11,815 nucleotides of DNA from an uncultured Microbacteriaceae bacterium (GCA_946481135.1 CAMLMQ010000080.1:1-11815), one strand, 5' to 3'; shown: positions 1 through 6,705, numbered from the stretch's first letter. Notes: generated from the sequence alone by a model not told the origin. Numbers and translations are program-made.

Positions 1-54
1 CACGGGCACGTTGACGAGCCCGAAGCTGAGCGAACCCTTCCAGATGGAGCGCAT
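1..54 (-). CDS. ku: Ku protein, N-terminal fragment (runs off the left edge)
   Basis: Reading the minus strand from an ATG at 54-52 gives 18 codons, MRSIWKGSLSFGLVNVPV, before the window ends. This is the hallmark N-terminus of bacterial Ku, whose family usually begins M-R-(A/S)-I-W-K-G-x-I/L-x-F-G-L-V-x-V-P-V. Ku is a homodimeric ring that binds DNA double-strand ends and recruits LigD for non-homologous end joining. The neighbouring ligD, which starts 65 bases away on the other strand, supports the call. A GAGGA tract lies about 10 bases upstream of the ATG and can serve as ribosome binding site. Only the first beta strands are in the window, so intactness of the gene cannot be judged. The motif match plus the context makes the identity close to certain. 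Confidence 0.92.
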   Translation of the reverse strand, partial: MRSIWKGSLSFGLVNVPV

Positions 55-85
55 GAGCCCATCATCCTCGGCCCGCAAGGGATTC

Positions 86-112
86 TCGACACCCTTGCGC
101 CTTGAGTACGTT
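86..112 (+). promoter_or_regulatory. candidate leaderless promoter of ligD
   Basis: TCGACA at 86-91 matches the -35 consensus TTGACA at five of six bases, and TACGTT at 107-112 fits the actinobacterial -10 pattern TANNNT. The spacer is 15 bases, shorter than the usual 17-18. The -10 ends 7 bases before ATG 120, which is the spacing of leaderless transcripts. This explains why no Shine-Dalgarno sequence precedes that ATG. The whole ku-ligD gap is 65 bases, so the ku promoter must overlap this stretch. I did not find a convincing ku -10. Confidence 0.4.
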
Positions 113-119
113 GGGGCGC

Positions 120-2591
120 ATGGCAGGCAAGGTCGAGCAGACCGTCACCGTCGCGGGGCATCGCCTGAAGCTCACGAACCTCGACAAGGTGCTCTACCCG
201 GCCACGGGCACCACGAAGGCCGAGGTGATCGACTACTACAGCCGCATCGCGGAGGTGCTCATCCCGCACGCCCGCAACCGTCCCGTCACTCGCAAGCGCT
301 GGGTCGAGGGGGTCGGCACCTCGGCGAAACCGGGCAGCGTGTTCTTCGAGAAGAACCTGCCCGCGTCGGCGCCGTCGTGGATCCCGCGCCGCGACATCCA
401 GCACTCCGACCACGTCAACACCTACCCACTCGTCAACGACCTCGCGACGCTCGCCTGGATGGCGCAGCAGGCCGCGCTCGAACTGCACGTGCCGCAGTGG
501 CGGTTCGGGGCACGCGGCGAGCGGCAGAACCCCGACCGGCTCGTGCTCGACCTCGACCCGGGAGAAGGCGCGGGTCTGCCGGAGTGCGTCGAGGTCGCGC
601 TGCTCGTGCGCGGCATCCTGCAGGGCATGGGGCTCGACCCCGCCCCGGTGACGAGCGGGTCGAAGGGCATCCACCTCTATGCCGCGCTCGACGGATCGTG
701 GACGACGCAGCAGGTGTCGGATGTCGCGCACGAACTCGCCCGGGCGCTCGAAGCCGACCATCCCGACCTCGTCGTGAGCGACATGAAGAAAACGCTGCGC
801 ACCGGCAAGGTGCTGCTGGACTGGAGCCAGAACAACGGCAACAAGACCACCATCACCCCGTACTCGCTGCGCGGGCGGGAGCACCCCACGGTCGCCGCGC
901 CGCGCACGTGGGACGAGCTCGCCGCGCCGGGGCTGCGGCAGCTCGAGTTCGGCGAGGTGCTCGAACGTGTCGCCCGCGACGGCGACCCGATGGCGGGGCT
1001 GTCGACGGAGATCTGGCACTCGCAGGAGACCTCGGAGCGGCTCGAGCAGTATCGGTCGATGCGCGACGGCGCGCGCACCCCCGAGCCGATGGGCGATCGG
1101 CCCATCCAGCCGACGGGCAACTCGTTCGTCATCCAGGAGCATCACGCGACCGCGCTGCACTACGACTTCCGGCTCGAACGCGACGGCGTGCTCGTGTCGT
1201 GGGCGGTACCGAAGGGCGTGCCGACGCAGCCCGGCACGAACCACCTCGCGGTGCACACCGAGGACCACCCGCTGGAGTACGGCCAGTTCGAGGGCGAGAT
1301 CCCGAAGGGCCAGTACGGCGCGGGGAAGGTGACGATCTGGGATCGCGGGTCGTACGACCTCGAGAAGTGGCGCGACGACGAGGTGATCTTCACGATCCAC
1401 GGCGAGAAGCACGGGTCGAGCCGCCTCGCGCTTATCCAGACCGACACGTCTCCGGGCGGCAAGAACTGGCTACTGCACTACATGAAGGACCAGCAGCCCG
1501 TGGACTGGGACGATCCCGAGAGCATCGCGGCGTCGAAGCGCCGCAGCGCCGAGTCGGGGTCGTGGAAGCGCGCCGGCGCCGAGCCGCGCCGGGGCCTCAA
1601 GCGCGGCAAGAGCGTCGTCGGCGGGCGCACGAACGCGGCCGGCACGGTGCATCCGATGCTCGCCGCCCTTGCGGAACCCGACGACCTCCGCGGCGACGAC
1701 TGGGTGTTCGAGCTCAAGTGGGACGGCTACCGCGCGATCGCGACCGTGCACGGCGACACGGTCGAGCTGCGGTCGCGCAACGGCCTCGACTTCACCCCGA
1801 CCTACCCCGAGCTTCAGGCGATCGCCGGCGCCGTCGACGGGGATGCCGTGATCGACGGCGAGATCGTCGCCCTCGACGAGGCGGGCCGGCCGAGCTTCCA
1901 ACGACTGCAGAGCCGGTCGGGGCTCACCTCGCCGCGGGATGTCGAACGCGCACGGTCGGCGCAGGCGGTCGAGTTCTTCGCGTTCGACCTGCTGGAGCAC
2001 GGCGGCCGGTCGCTCGTCGGGCTTCCGTACACCGAGCGACGGGCCGCGCTGCGGGCGGCCGTGCACGACACCGGGCCGGTGCGCGTGCCCCCCGAGGTCG
2101 GCGGCGATCTCGACGAGGCGCTCGCGACGAGCTCGCGTCTCGGCCTCGAGGGGGTCATGGCGAAGCGCGCGTCGAGCGTCTACCGACTCGGCAAGCGGTC
2201 GCGCGACTGGCTCAAGCTCAAGCACACGGCGGCGCAGGAGATCGTGGTCGCCGGGTGGCGCCCCGGCACCGGGATGCGGGCATCCACGTTCGGTTCGCTG
2301 CTGCTCGGGGTGCCCGAGGGAGACCGGTTGCGGTACGTCGGTCGGGTCGGAACGGGCTTCACGGACGCCGACCTCACGGCGACCCGCGCGAAACTCGACC
2401 GACTGGCTCGGCAGACCTCGCCGCTCATCGGGGTGCCCCCGGCGGATGCGCGCGAGGCCCACTGGGTGACGCCGCGTCTCGTCGGCGAGGTCGGGTTCGC
2501 CGAGCGCACGACCGACGGACGCCTCCGCGCCCCCGTCTGGCGCGGCTGGCGCCCCGACAAGTCGCCCGACGACGTCACCTGGAACGACTGA
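120..2591 (+). CDS. ligD: multifunctional NHEJ DNA ligase LigD (Pol-PE-Lig)
   Basis: 823 residues from ATG 120; an in-frame TTG at 102 would add six. I prefer 120 because a -10-like hexamer ends 7 bases before it and neither start has a good ribosome binding site. Three domains are visible, in the order seen in mycobacterial LigD. The primase-polymerase domain (about 5-285) has the metal-binding D144-L-D146, the SGSKGIHLY motif at 179-187 and D234; the 90-residue spacing from D144 to D234 equals that of the M. tuberculosis catalytic Asp residues. The 3'-phosphoesterase domain (about 325-465) has H341, H347, D349, R351 and H383, spaced exactly as in Pseudomonas LigD. A basic linker (about 466-505) leads to the ATP-dependent ligase domain: K533-W-D-G (adenylated Lys), DGE 579-581, EGVMAK ending at K682, and K699/K701. 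All catalytic residues I can check are present. It seals double-strand breaks held by Ku, encoded divergently next door. Confidence 0.96.
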   Translation: MAGKVEQTVTVAGHRLKLTNLDKVLYPATGTTKAEVIDYYSRIAEVLIPHARNRPVTRKRWVEGVGTSAKPGSVFFEKNLPASAPSWIPRRDIQHSDHVNTYPLVNDLATLAWMAQQAALELHVPQWRFGARGERQNPDRLVLDLDPGEGAGLPECVEVALLVRGILQGMGLDPAPVTSGSKGIHLYAALDGSWTTQQVSDVAHELARALEADHPDLVVSDMKKTLRTGKVLLDWSQNNGNKTTITPYSLRGREHPTVAAPRTWDELAAPGLRQLEFGEVLERVARDGDPMAGLSTEIWHSQETSERLEQYRSMRDGARTPEPMGDRPIQPTGNSFVIQEHHATALHYDFRLERDGVLVSWAVPKGVPTQPGTNHLAVHTEDHPLEYGQFEGEIPKGQYGAGKVTIWDRGSYDLEKWRDDEVIFTIHGEKHGSSRLALIQTDTSPGGKNWLLHYMKDQQPVDWDDPESIAASKRRSAESGSWKRAGAEPRRGLKRGKSVVGGRTNAAGTVHPMLAALAEPDDLRGDDWVFELKWDGYRAIATVHGDTVELRSRNGLDFTPTYPELQAIAGAVDGDAVIDGEIVALDEAGRPSFQRLQSRSGLTSPRDVERARSAQAVEFFAFDLLEHGGRSLVGLPYTERRAALRAAVHDTGPVRVPPEVGGDLDEALATSSRLGLEGVMAKRASSVYRLGKRSRDWLKLKHTAAQEIVVAGWRPGTGMRASTFGSLLLGVPEGDRLRYVGRVGTGFTDADLTATRAKLDRLARQTSPLIGVPPADAREAHWVTPRLVGEVGFAERTTDGRLRAPVWRGWRPDKSPDDVTWND

Positions 2592-2618
2592 GCCACGCCG
2601 GCCGACCCGGCACCGGCC

Positions 2619-2665
2619 GCCCCGCCCCGCCCCGCCCCGGCATCCGACCCGACCCGGCATCCGAC
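2619..2665. repeat. GC-rich simple repeats downstream of ligD
   Basis: Four head-to-tail GCCCC units occupy 2619-2638. They are followed by two copies of GGCATCCGAC (2639-2648 and 2656-2665), offset by 17 bases. The stretch lies just past the ligD stop and is outside any credible gene. It looks like slippage-prone non-coding sequence; no function is evident. Confidence 0.6.
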
Positions 2666-2696
2666 TAATCCGTCACTTTTCGCGCGGATCGGCGAC

Positions 2697-2722
2697 CGAT
2701 CCGTCACATTTGTGACGGATCG
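2697..2722. terminator. perfect 26-nt palindrome, candidate bidirectional terminator or operator
   Basis: The arms CGATCCGTCACA (2697-2708) and TGTGACGGATCG (2711-2722) are exact reverse complements around a TT centre. The element sits between the convergent ligD (ends 2591) and the CPBP-like gene (ends 2779), where a shared hairpin terminator is expected. No T-tract follows it on either strand, so it is not a textbook intrinsic terminator. A direct-repeat half site, ATCCGTCAC, occurs 31 bases upstream at 2668-2676 and recurs in the left arm at 2699-2707. That could instead indicate binding of a dimeric regulator or a dispersed palindromic repeat family. Confidence 0.45.
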
Positions 2723-2738
2723 CCGCGATCGGGACGAG

Positions 2739-2770
2739 CCGCGCAGGGCACCGGCCGCGCAGGGCACCGG
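2739..2770. repeat. exact 16-bp tandem duplication
   Basis: The unit CCGCGCAGGGCACCGG occurs at 2739-2754 and again, identical, at 2755-2770, with no bases between. It lies 8 bases beyond the stop codon of the minus-strand CPBP-like gene (stop 2781-2779) and outside coding sequence. A recent slippage duplication is the simplest reading. Confidence 0.8.
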
Positions 2771-2778
2771 ACACGCGG

Positions 2779-3627
2779 TCAGTACAGGAAGAAGATCGGC
2801 AGGCCGCCGGGGTCGCGGGCGTGCACGATCGCGAGGAACACGAGCGCGTCGAACAGCAGATGCACTGCGAGCACGTAGCCGAGGGAGCGGGTCTTGTTGA
2901 ACAGGTAGCCCTGCAGCAGCGCGAACGGGATCGTGAGCAGCGGCCCCCACGACTGGTAGCCGAGCTCCCACAGGAACGAGACGAAGATGACCGCCGTGAG
3001 CACGTTCGCGACCCAGAACGGGAAGTGCCGACGCAGCAGCACGAGCACGGTGCAGATGAAGAACAGCTCGTCCCACGTGCCGACCGCGTTGACGCCGATG
3101 AAGAAGCGGATGAGCTCGCCCGAGTCCTCCAACGGCGGCCAGTTGAGATACGTGCCGGAGCGGATGAAGTAGAACGGCAGGATGAGGTAGCCCAGCAGCG
3201 GCACCGCCACGAGGTAGCCGAGCTCGAGGGGCGTCTTCTTCTCGCGCGACCGCCACGGGAACCCGATCACCCGACGCCGGTACACGAACCGGTCGATGAG
3301 GAACGGCAGCGCGACCGCGAGGGTGAGCACGATCCCGATGCGCACGAAGCTCGGCCACGAGACATCCGCCTTCACGCTCGTCGTCGCGACGACGCCGATG
3401 CCGATGCCGATGAGCAGCAGGTCGCGCGCGAGCTCACGGTCGATGATCACCGCGGCGACGAGCGAGACGAGCAGCAGCGGCACGCCGACCGGGTGGTAGT
3501 AGAGCCCGAACAGCACGAACGCCGACAGGGCGACGCCGATCGCCGGCAGCAGGCGCAACCAGCCGGGACCACGCGACGTACCGGGCGGGGTTGCGGGCGG
3601 GGTCGCGACGTTCTCGGGAGCGCTCAC
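2779..3627 (-). CDS. CPBP-like intramembrane protease family protein, degenerate active site
   Basis: 282 residues from GTG 3627. The start overlaps the aspartase stop as GTGA (3624-3627), and a GAGGA tract lies 9 bases upstream. The N-terminal 22 residues are Pro/Ala rich. About eight hydrophobic segments follow, roughly at 25-47, 49-63, 69-82, 96-113, 136-155, 176-198, 204-221, 228-243 and 251-268. The C-terminal half has the layout of CPBP (Abi) proteins: a motif-1 equivalent at W185-D186-E187-L-F-F and a final helix with H256-x3-D260. Canonical CPBP proteases have EExxxR, FxxxH and HxxxN/D. Here the first Glu is Asp, the Arg is missing, and the motif-2 His is absent (W220-E221 lies near its place). 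The fold assignment is therefore by pattern, and proteolytic activity is doubtful. It is probably co-translated with the aspartase. Its substrate or partner is unknown. Confidence 0.8.
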   Translation of the reverse strand: MSAPENVATPPATPPGTSRGPGWLRLLPAIGVALSAFVLFGLYYHPVGVPLLLVSLVAAVIIDRELARDLLLIGIGIGVVATTSVKADVSWPSFVRIGIVLTLAVALPFLIDRFVYRRRVIGFPWRSREKKTPLELGYLVAVPLLGYLILPFYFIRSGTYLNWPPLEDSGELIRFFIGVNAVGTWDELFFICTVLVLLRRHFPFWVANVLTAVIFVSFLWELGYQSWGPLLTIPFALLQGYLFNKTRSLGYVLAVHLLFDALVFLAIVHARDPGGLPIFFLY

Positions 3628-5126
3628 GCGAGCGGATCCTCGCGCGAGACGCCCTCGCTCGGCAGCGTGATGACCCCGGTCGCCGGCACGAGTCCCGACA
3701 GGCGCTCGGGGGACAGCACCCGCCGGATCTGCTCGGGCGTGAGAAGCCCCTGCTCGAGCACGAGCTCCGCGATCGAGGCGTTCGTCGTGAGCGCCGTGTG
3801 GGCGAGCGTCGCCGCGGCGGTGTAGCCGATGTACGGCGTCAGCGCCGTCACGACGCCGACGCTCGTGCCCACCTGCTCGCGCAGCCGGTCGTGGTTGGCT
3901 TCGATGCCGTCGACGCAGTTGACGCGCAGGGTCCAGCACGCCTTCGTCATCCACGCGAGCGACTGCAGGATGCTGTGGGCGATCACCGGTTCGAACGCGT
4001 TGAGCTGCAGCTGGCCGCCCTCCGCCGCCGCGGTGACGGTGGCATCCGCGCCGATCACGGCGAACGCGACCTGGTTGACCACCTCGGGGATGACCGGATT
4101 CACCTTGCCCGGCATGATCGACGACCCGGCCTGACGGGCGGGCAGGAAGATCTCGCCGAGCCCCGCCTGCGGACCCGACGACAGCAGCCGCAGGTCGTTG
4201 CAGATCTTCGAGAGCTTCACCGCGGCGCGCTTGAGCGTGCCCGACACGGTCATGAAGATGCCCGCGTCGGAGGTCGCCTCGATGAGGTCGGCGGCGGTCT
4301 CCTGCGGGATGCCGGTGACCTCCTCGAGGTGACGACGCACGGCTTCGGCGTAGCGCGGATCGGCCGTGATGCCCGTGCCGATCGCGGTCGCGCCCATGTT
4401 GATCTCGTTGAGCCACGGCACGACCTCGGACAGCCGGTCGTAGTCCTCGGTGAGGGTCGTGGCGAAGCCCGAGAACTCCTGCCCGAGGGTCATCGGCACG
4501 GCGTCCTGCAGCTGGGTGCGGCCGATCTTCAGCACGTCGGCGAACTCGCGGCCCTTCGCCGCGAACGACTCCGTCAGCAGCCGGTGCTCGGCGAGCAGCC
4601 GCTGGATGCCGAACACCATCGCCAGCTTGATCGCCGTCGGGTAGACGTCGTTCGTCGACTGTGACCGGTTGACGTCGTCGATCGGATGCAGGTCGGCGTA
4701 GGAGCCGCGCGGCTTGCCGAGCAGCTCCAGCCCGACGTTCGCGATCACCTCGTTGGTGTTCATGTTGGTGCTCGTGCCCGCGCCGCCCTGGATGACGCCG
4801 ACGACGAACTGGTCGTGGAACTCCCCCGCGACGATGCGCTCGCACACGGTGTCGATGAGGTCGGCCTTCGCGGGCTCGAGCACGCCGATCTGCTTGTTCG
4901 CGCGCGCCGACGCCTGCTTCACGCGGGCGAGTGCGCGCACGAGGTCGGGGTAGTTCGAGATGGCCCGCCGCGAGATCGGGAAGTTGACGAGGGCACGCGC
5001 CGTGTGGATGCCCCAGTAGACGTCGGCGGGGATCGGCAGCGACCCCAGCGAGTCGCTTTCGAGACGGGTCGGGCCCTCGCCGGTGAGGATGCTCGACGCC
5101 TGCTCGGGTCCGGTGGTGCCCTGCAT
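3624..5126 (-). CDS. aspA: aspartate ammonia-lyase (aspartase)
   Basis: 500 residues from ATG 5126. A cytosolic homotetramer of the aspartase/fumarase superfamily that converts L-aspartate to fumarate and ammonia reversibly. The superfamily signature GSSIMPGKVN is at 334-343. Substrate residues align with characterised Bacillus aspartase by spacing: T118 in GGAGTSTNMN, S157/T158 in QSTND, T204 in GRTQLQD, catalytic-base S335 and K341. Q205 follows the E. coli enzyme rather than the Bacillus His. NPVIPEVVNQ after the signature and GQEF at 215-218 favour aspartase over class II fumarase. The first ~25 residues extend beyond the E. coli N-terminus, whose start corresponds to about D25. Its gene lies 34 bases after the 67-residue membrane protein and overlaps the CPBP-like gene by 4 bases. 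It may be transcribed both from the permease promoter and from its own leaderless promoter. Confidence 0.93.
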   Translation of the reverse strand: MQGTTGPEQASSILTGEGPTRLESDSLGSLPIPADVYWGIHTARALVNFPISRRAISNYPDLVRALARVKQASARANKQIGVLEPAKADLIDTVCERIVAGEFHDQFVVGVIQGGAGTSTNMNTNEVIANVGLELLGKPRGSYADLHPIDDVNRSQSTNDVYPTAIKLAMVFGIQRLLAEHRLLTESFAAKGREFADVLKIGRTQLQDAVPMTLGQEFSGFATTLTEDYDRLSEVVPWLNEINMGATAIGTGITADPRYAEAVRRHLEEVTGIPQETAADLIEATSDAGIFMTVSGTLKRAAVKLSKICNDLRLLSSGPQAGLGEIFLPARQAGSSIMPGKVNPVIPEVVNQVAFAVIGADATVTAAAEGGQLQLNAFEPVIAHSILQSLAWMTKACWTLRVNCVDGIEANHDRLREQVGTSVGVVTALTPYIGYTAAATLAHTALTTNASIAELVLEQGLLTPEQIRRVLSPERLSGLVPATGVITLPSEGVSREDPLA

Positions 5127-5133
5127 GCCCTGA

Positions 5134-5164
5134 AGCCTACGTGGGCGCGGGCGGATGACGTCAG
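5134..5164 (-). promoter_or_regulatory. candidate leaderless promoter of aspA
   Basis: On the minus strand CTGACG (5164-5159) matches TTGACA at four of six bases. After a 19-base spacer comes TAGGCT (5139-5134), a TANNNT -10. Exactly 7 bases separate it from ATG 5126, the spacing of leaderless mRNAs, and no clear ribosome binding site is present. The -35 region coincides with the 8-bp palindrome TGACGTCA (5156-5163), which also contains the stop codon of the upstream small gene. This would allow the aspartase to be expressed independently of the phosphate permease. Confidence 0.4.
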
Positions 5165-5364
5165 CGGAAGGCGGGGACGATCACGTAGATGCCGAGCAGC
5201 ACGATGAGCACGCACACCGCGTACAGCGCCACCGACACGGGTCGGCGCCACGCGGCCTCGCCGTCGCCGAGCCGCAGCGCGAGCGAGAACAGCAGCACGA
5301 CGCCGCACGCCGACACGAGCGAGGCGACGACGACGGTGACGAAGGCGAGCCAGTTGATCGTCAC
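5161..5364 (-). CDS. 67-residue two-helix membrane protein, unknown function
   Basis: Starts at GTG 5364, overlapping the permease TGA as GTGA (5361-5364), with a GGGGG run 6 bases upstream as a possible ribosome binding site. Two hydrophobic segments, about residues 5-30 and 44-63, flank a short polar loop (RLGDGEAAWRRP, 31-42); the protein ends VPAFR. There is one Cys in each helix (C20 and C41 at the boundary). I do not recognise a named family. The overlap with the permease gene argues that it is real and translated in step with it. A role as a small subunit or modulator of the PiT transporter is a guess from position only. Confidence 0.8.
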   Translation of the reverse strand: MTINWLAFVTVVVASLVSACGVVLLFSLALRLGDGEAAWRRPVSVALYAVCVLIVLLGIYVIVPAFR

Positions 5365-6539
5365 GCGGCACCCCCGGACGGCGGGGCCGCCGACTTCTTG
5401 CGCTTCGGCTTGACGAACTGCCCGGGCTGCGGCTGGTGGAACGTGCGGTGGGTCACGCGCGTGCGGCGCGACCACAGGTAGATGCCGAGGATGGCGGCCG
5501 TCGCGAGCACGACATCCAGCCACACCCCCCACTCCCCCACCCCGGCGAGCAGGGCGGCGAGCGCCGCGAGCGTGCCGGAGGCGGGGATCGTGATGAGCCA
5601 CCCGATGCCGATCTTGCCGGCGGTGCCCCAGCGCACCTTCGCCCCCTTGCGTCCGAGCCCCGTGCCGATCACCGACCCCGACGCGACCTGCGTCGTCGAC
5701 AGGGCGAAGCCGAGAGCGCTCGAGCTGAGGATCGTCGCGGTCGTCGACGCCTCGGCCGAGAAGCCCTGCGCGGGTTCGATGTCGCTCGTGAGGTCTTTGC
5801 CGAGCGTCTTGATGATGCGCCACCCGCCCGCGTAGGTGCCGGCGGCGATCGCGACCGCGCACGCGGTGATCACCCAGAACGGCGGATGCGCGCCGACGTC
5901 GAGGACACCGGCCGCGATGAGCGTCAGCGTGATGACCCCCATCGTCTTCTGCGCGTCGTTGGTGCCGTGGGCGAGCGACACGAGGCTCGAGGTGAAGATC
6001 TGCCCACGTTTGAAGCCGTCGCGCTCGCGCTTGCGTACGAGGGCGTAGGCGAGCTTCGTGGCGAGGAACGCGATCGTCATCGCCGTGACCGGGGCGAGCA
6101 CCGCGGGGATGAGCACCTTCGAGACGAGCACCGAGCCGTCGATCGCGGCGAACCCCGCGCCGACGACGGCCGCGCCGATGAGGCCGCCGAAGAGCGCATG
6201 GCTCGACGACGACGGCAGACCGAGCAGCCACGTGAGCAGATTCCAGACGATCGCGCCGATGAGCCCCGCGAGGATGAGTGTCGGCGTGATGAGCACGCCA
6301 CCGCCGCCGTCGCCGTCGCTCTCGCGGATGAGTCCCCCCGAGATCGTGCGCGCCACCTCGGTGCTGAGGTACGCGCCGACGAGGTTGAGCACCGCGGCGA
6401 GGCCGACGGCGACGCGCGGCGTCAGCGCCCCGGTCGCGATGGGCGTCGCCATCGCGTTGGCCGTGTCGTGGAAGCCGTTCGTGAAATCGAAGAGGAGGGC
6501 GAGCCCGATGACGAGCACGACCAGGAGCGTGAGGTCCAC
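5361..6539 (-). CDS. pit: PiT-family inorganic phosphate permease
   Basis: 392 residues from GTG 6539. A cation-coupled low-affinity inorganic phosphate transporter of the inner membrane, of the PiT family. Both halves of the PiT inverted repeat show their signature: GFHDTANAMAT at 22-32 and AHGTNDAQKTMG at 190-201. The GLPSSSSHAL motif at 107-116 is also typical. About ten hydrophobic helices are separated by a Gly/Asp-rich loop (74-81) and a basic loop (169-178); the C-terminal tail (359-392) is basic and Pro rich. No ribosome binding site stands out before the GTG, which suits a leaderless transcript. Three PHO-box-like repeats begin 34 bases upstream. No PhoU/DUF47 partner gene is adjacent, unlike many pit loci; the small two-helix gene follows instead. 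Whether this is a pitA- or pitB-type orthologue cannot be told. Confidence 0.95.
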   Translation of the reverse strand: MDLTLLVVLVIGLALLFDFTNGFHDTANAMATPIATGALTPRVAVGLAAVLNLVGAYLSTEVARTISGGLIRESDGDGGGGVLITPTLILAGLIGAIVWNLLTWLLGLPSSSSHALFGGLIGAAVVGAGFAAIDGSVLVSKVLIPAVLAPVTAMTIAFLATKLAYALVRKRERDGFKRGQIFTSSLVSLAHGTNDAQKTMGVITLTLIAAGVLDVGAHPPFWVITACAVAIAAGTYAGGWRIIKTLGKDLTSDIEPAQGFSAEASTTATILSSSALGFALSTTQVASGSVIGTGLGRKGAKVRWGTAGKIGIGWLITIPASGTLAALAALLAGVGEWGVWLDVVLATAAILGIYLWSRRTRVTHRTFHQPQPGQFVKPKRKKSAAPPSGGAA

Positions 6540-6572
6540 CGCGGGCCAGTCTCACACACGTCGGCGCCGCGC

Positions 6573-6605
6573 GGTCACCTTCCGTTCATCTTCCGTTCAT
6601 GCCGG
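6573..6605 (-). promoter_or_regulatory. PHO-box-like operator: three 11-bp direct repeats
   Basis: Three consecutive 11-base units read on the plus strand: GGTCACCTTCC (6573-6583), GTTCATCTTCC (6584-6594) and GTTCATGCCGG (6595-6605). Streptomyces PhoP boxes are built of 11-nt direct repeat units with a conserved G(G/T)TCACC core, and the period and core here match. The array lies 34-66 bases upstream of the permease GTG, so it would cover the -35 region if the transcript is leaderless, a position typical for an activator. It is also 143 bases from the divergent gene at 6748 and could affect that too. Confidence 0.65.
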
Positions 6606-6676
6606 GCGCTCCGGCGGCGACGCCGTCTGCGCCGCGGAGGGGTGCGACTCGAAAGGGGAGCCCCCGAATCGGGGAA

Positions 6677-6705
6677 TGTACGACGTCGGCGGGCGGGCCT
6701 AGCCT
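6677..6705 (+). promoter_or_regulatory. candidate promoter of the 101-residue protein gene
   Basis: TAGCCT at 6700-6705 fits a TANNNT -10 and lies 17 bases after a weak -35-like TGTACG (6677-6682). A short perfect palindrome, CCCCG-AAT-CGGGG (6662-6674), lies immediately upstream and could be an operator. The match to consensus is weak and the call rests mainly on position. The rest of the 6540-6747 gap holds only the PHO-box-like repeats. Confidence 0.3.

Noticed and set aside
11..2668. An 885-codon open frame on the plus strand overlapping ligD
   Set aside because: It is a different frame of the same DNA, with Arg/Ala-rich low-complexity translation and no domain. The overlapping frame has all LigD catalytic residues. 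GC-rich DNA produces such shadows.
3591..4664. A 357-codon plus-strand frame opposite the aspartase gene
   Set aside because: It is antisense to all aspartase active-site motifs and shows only low-complexity Arg/His/Gly sequence.
2779..4845. A 688-codon minus-strand frame that would fuse a long N-terminal part to the CPBP-like protein
   Set aside because: The upstream part is out of frame with the aspartase and is Arg/His/Gly-rich noise. A GTG at 3627 with a good ribosome binding site and a GTGA overlap gives the real start.
5156..5163. TGACGTCA palindrome as a CRE-like regulatory site
   Set aside because: It is only eight bases and part of it is the stop codon of the small gene. Chance occurrence is likely; I mention it only within the aspA promoter candidate.
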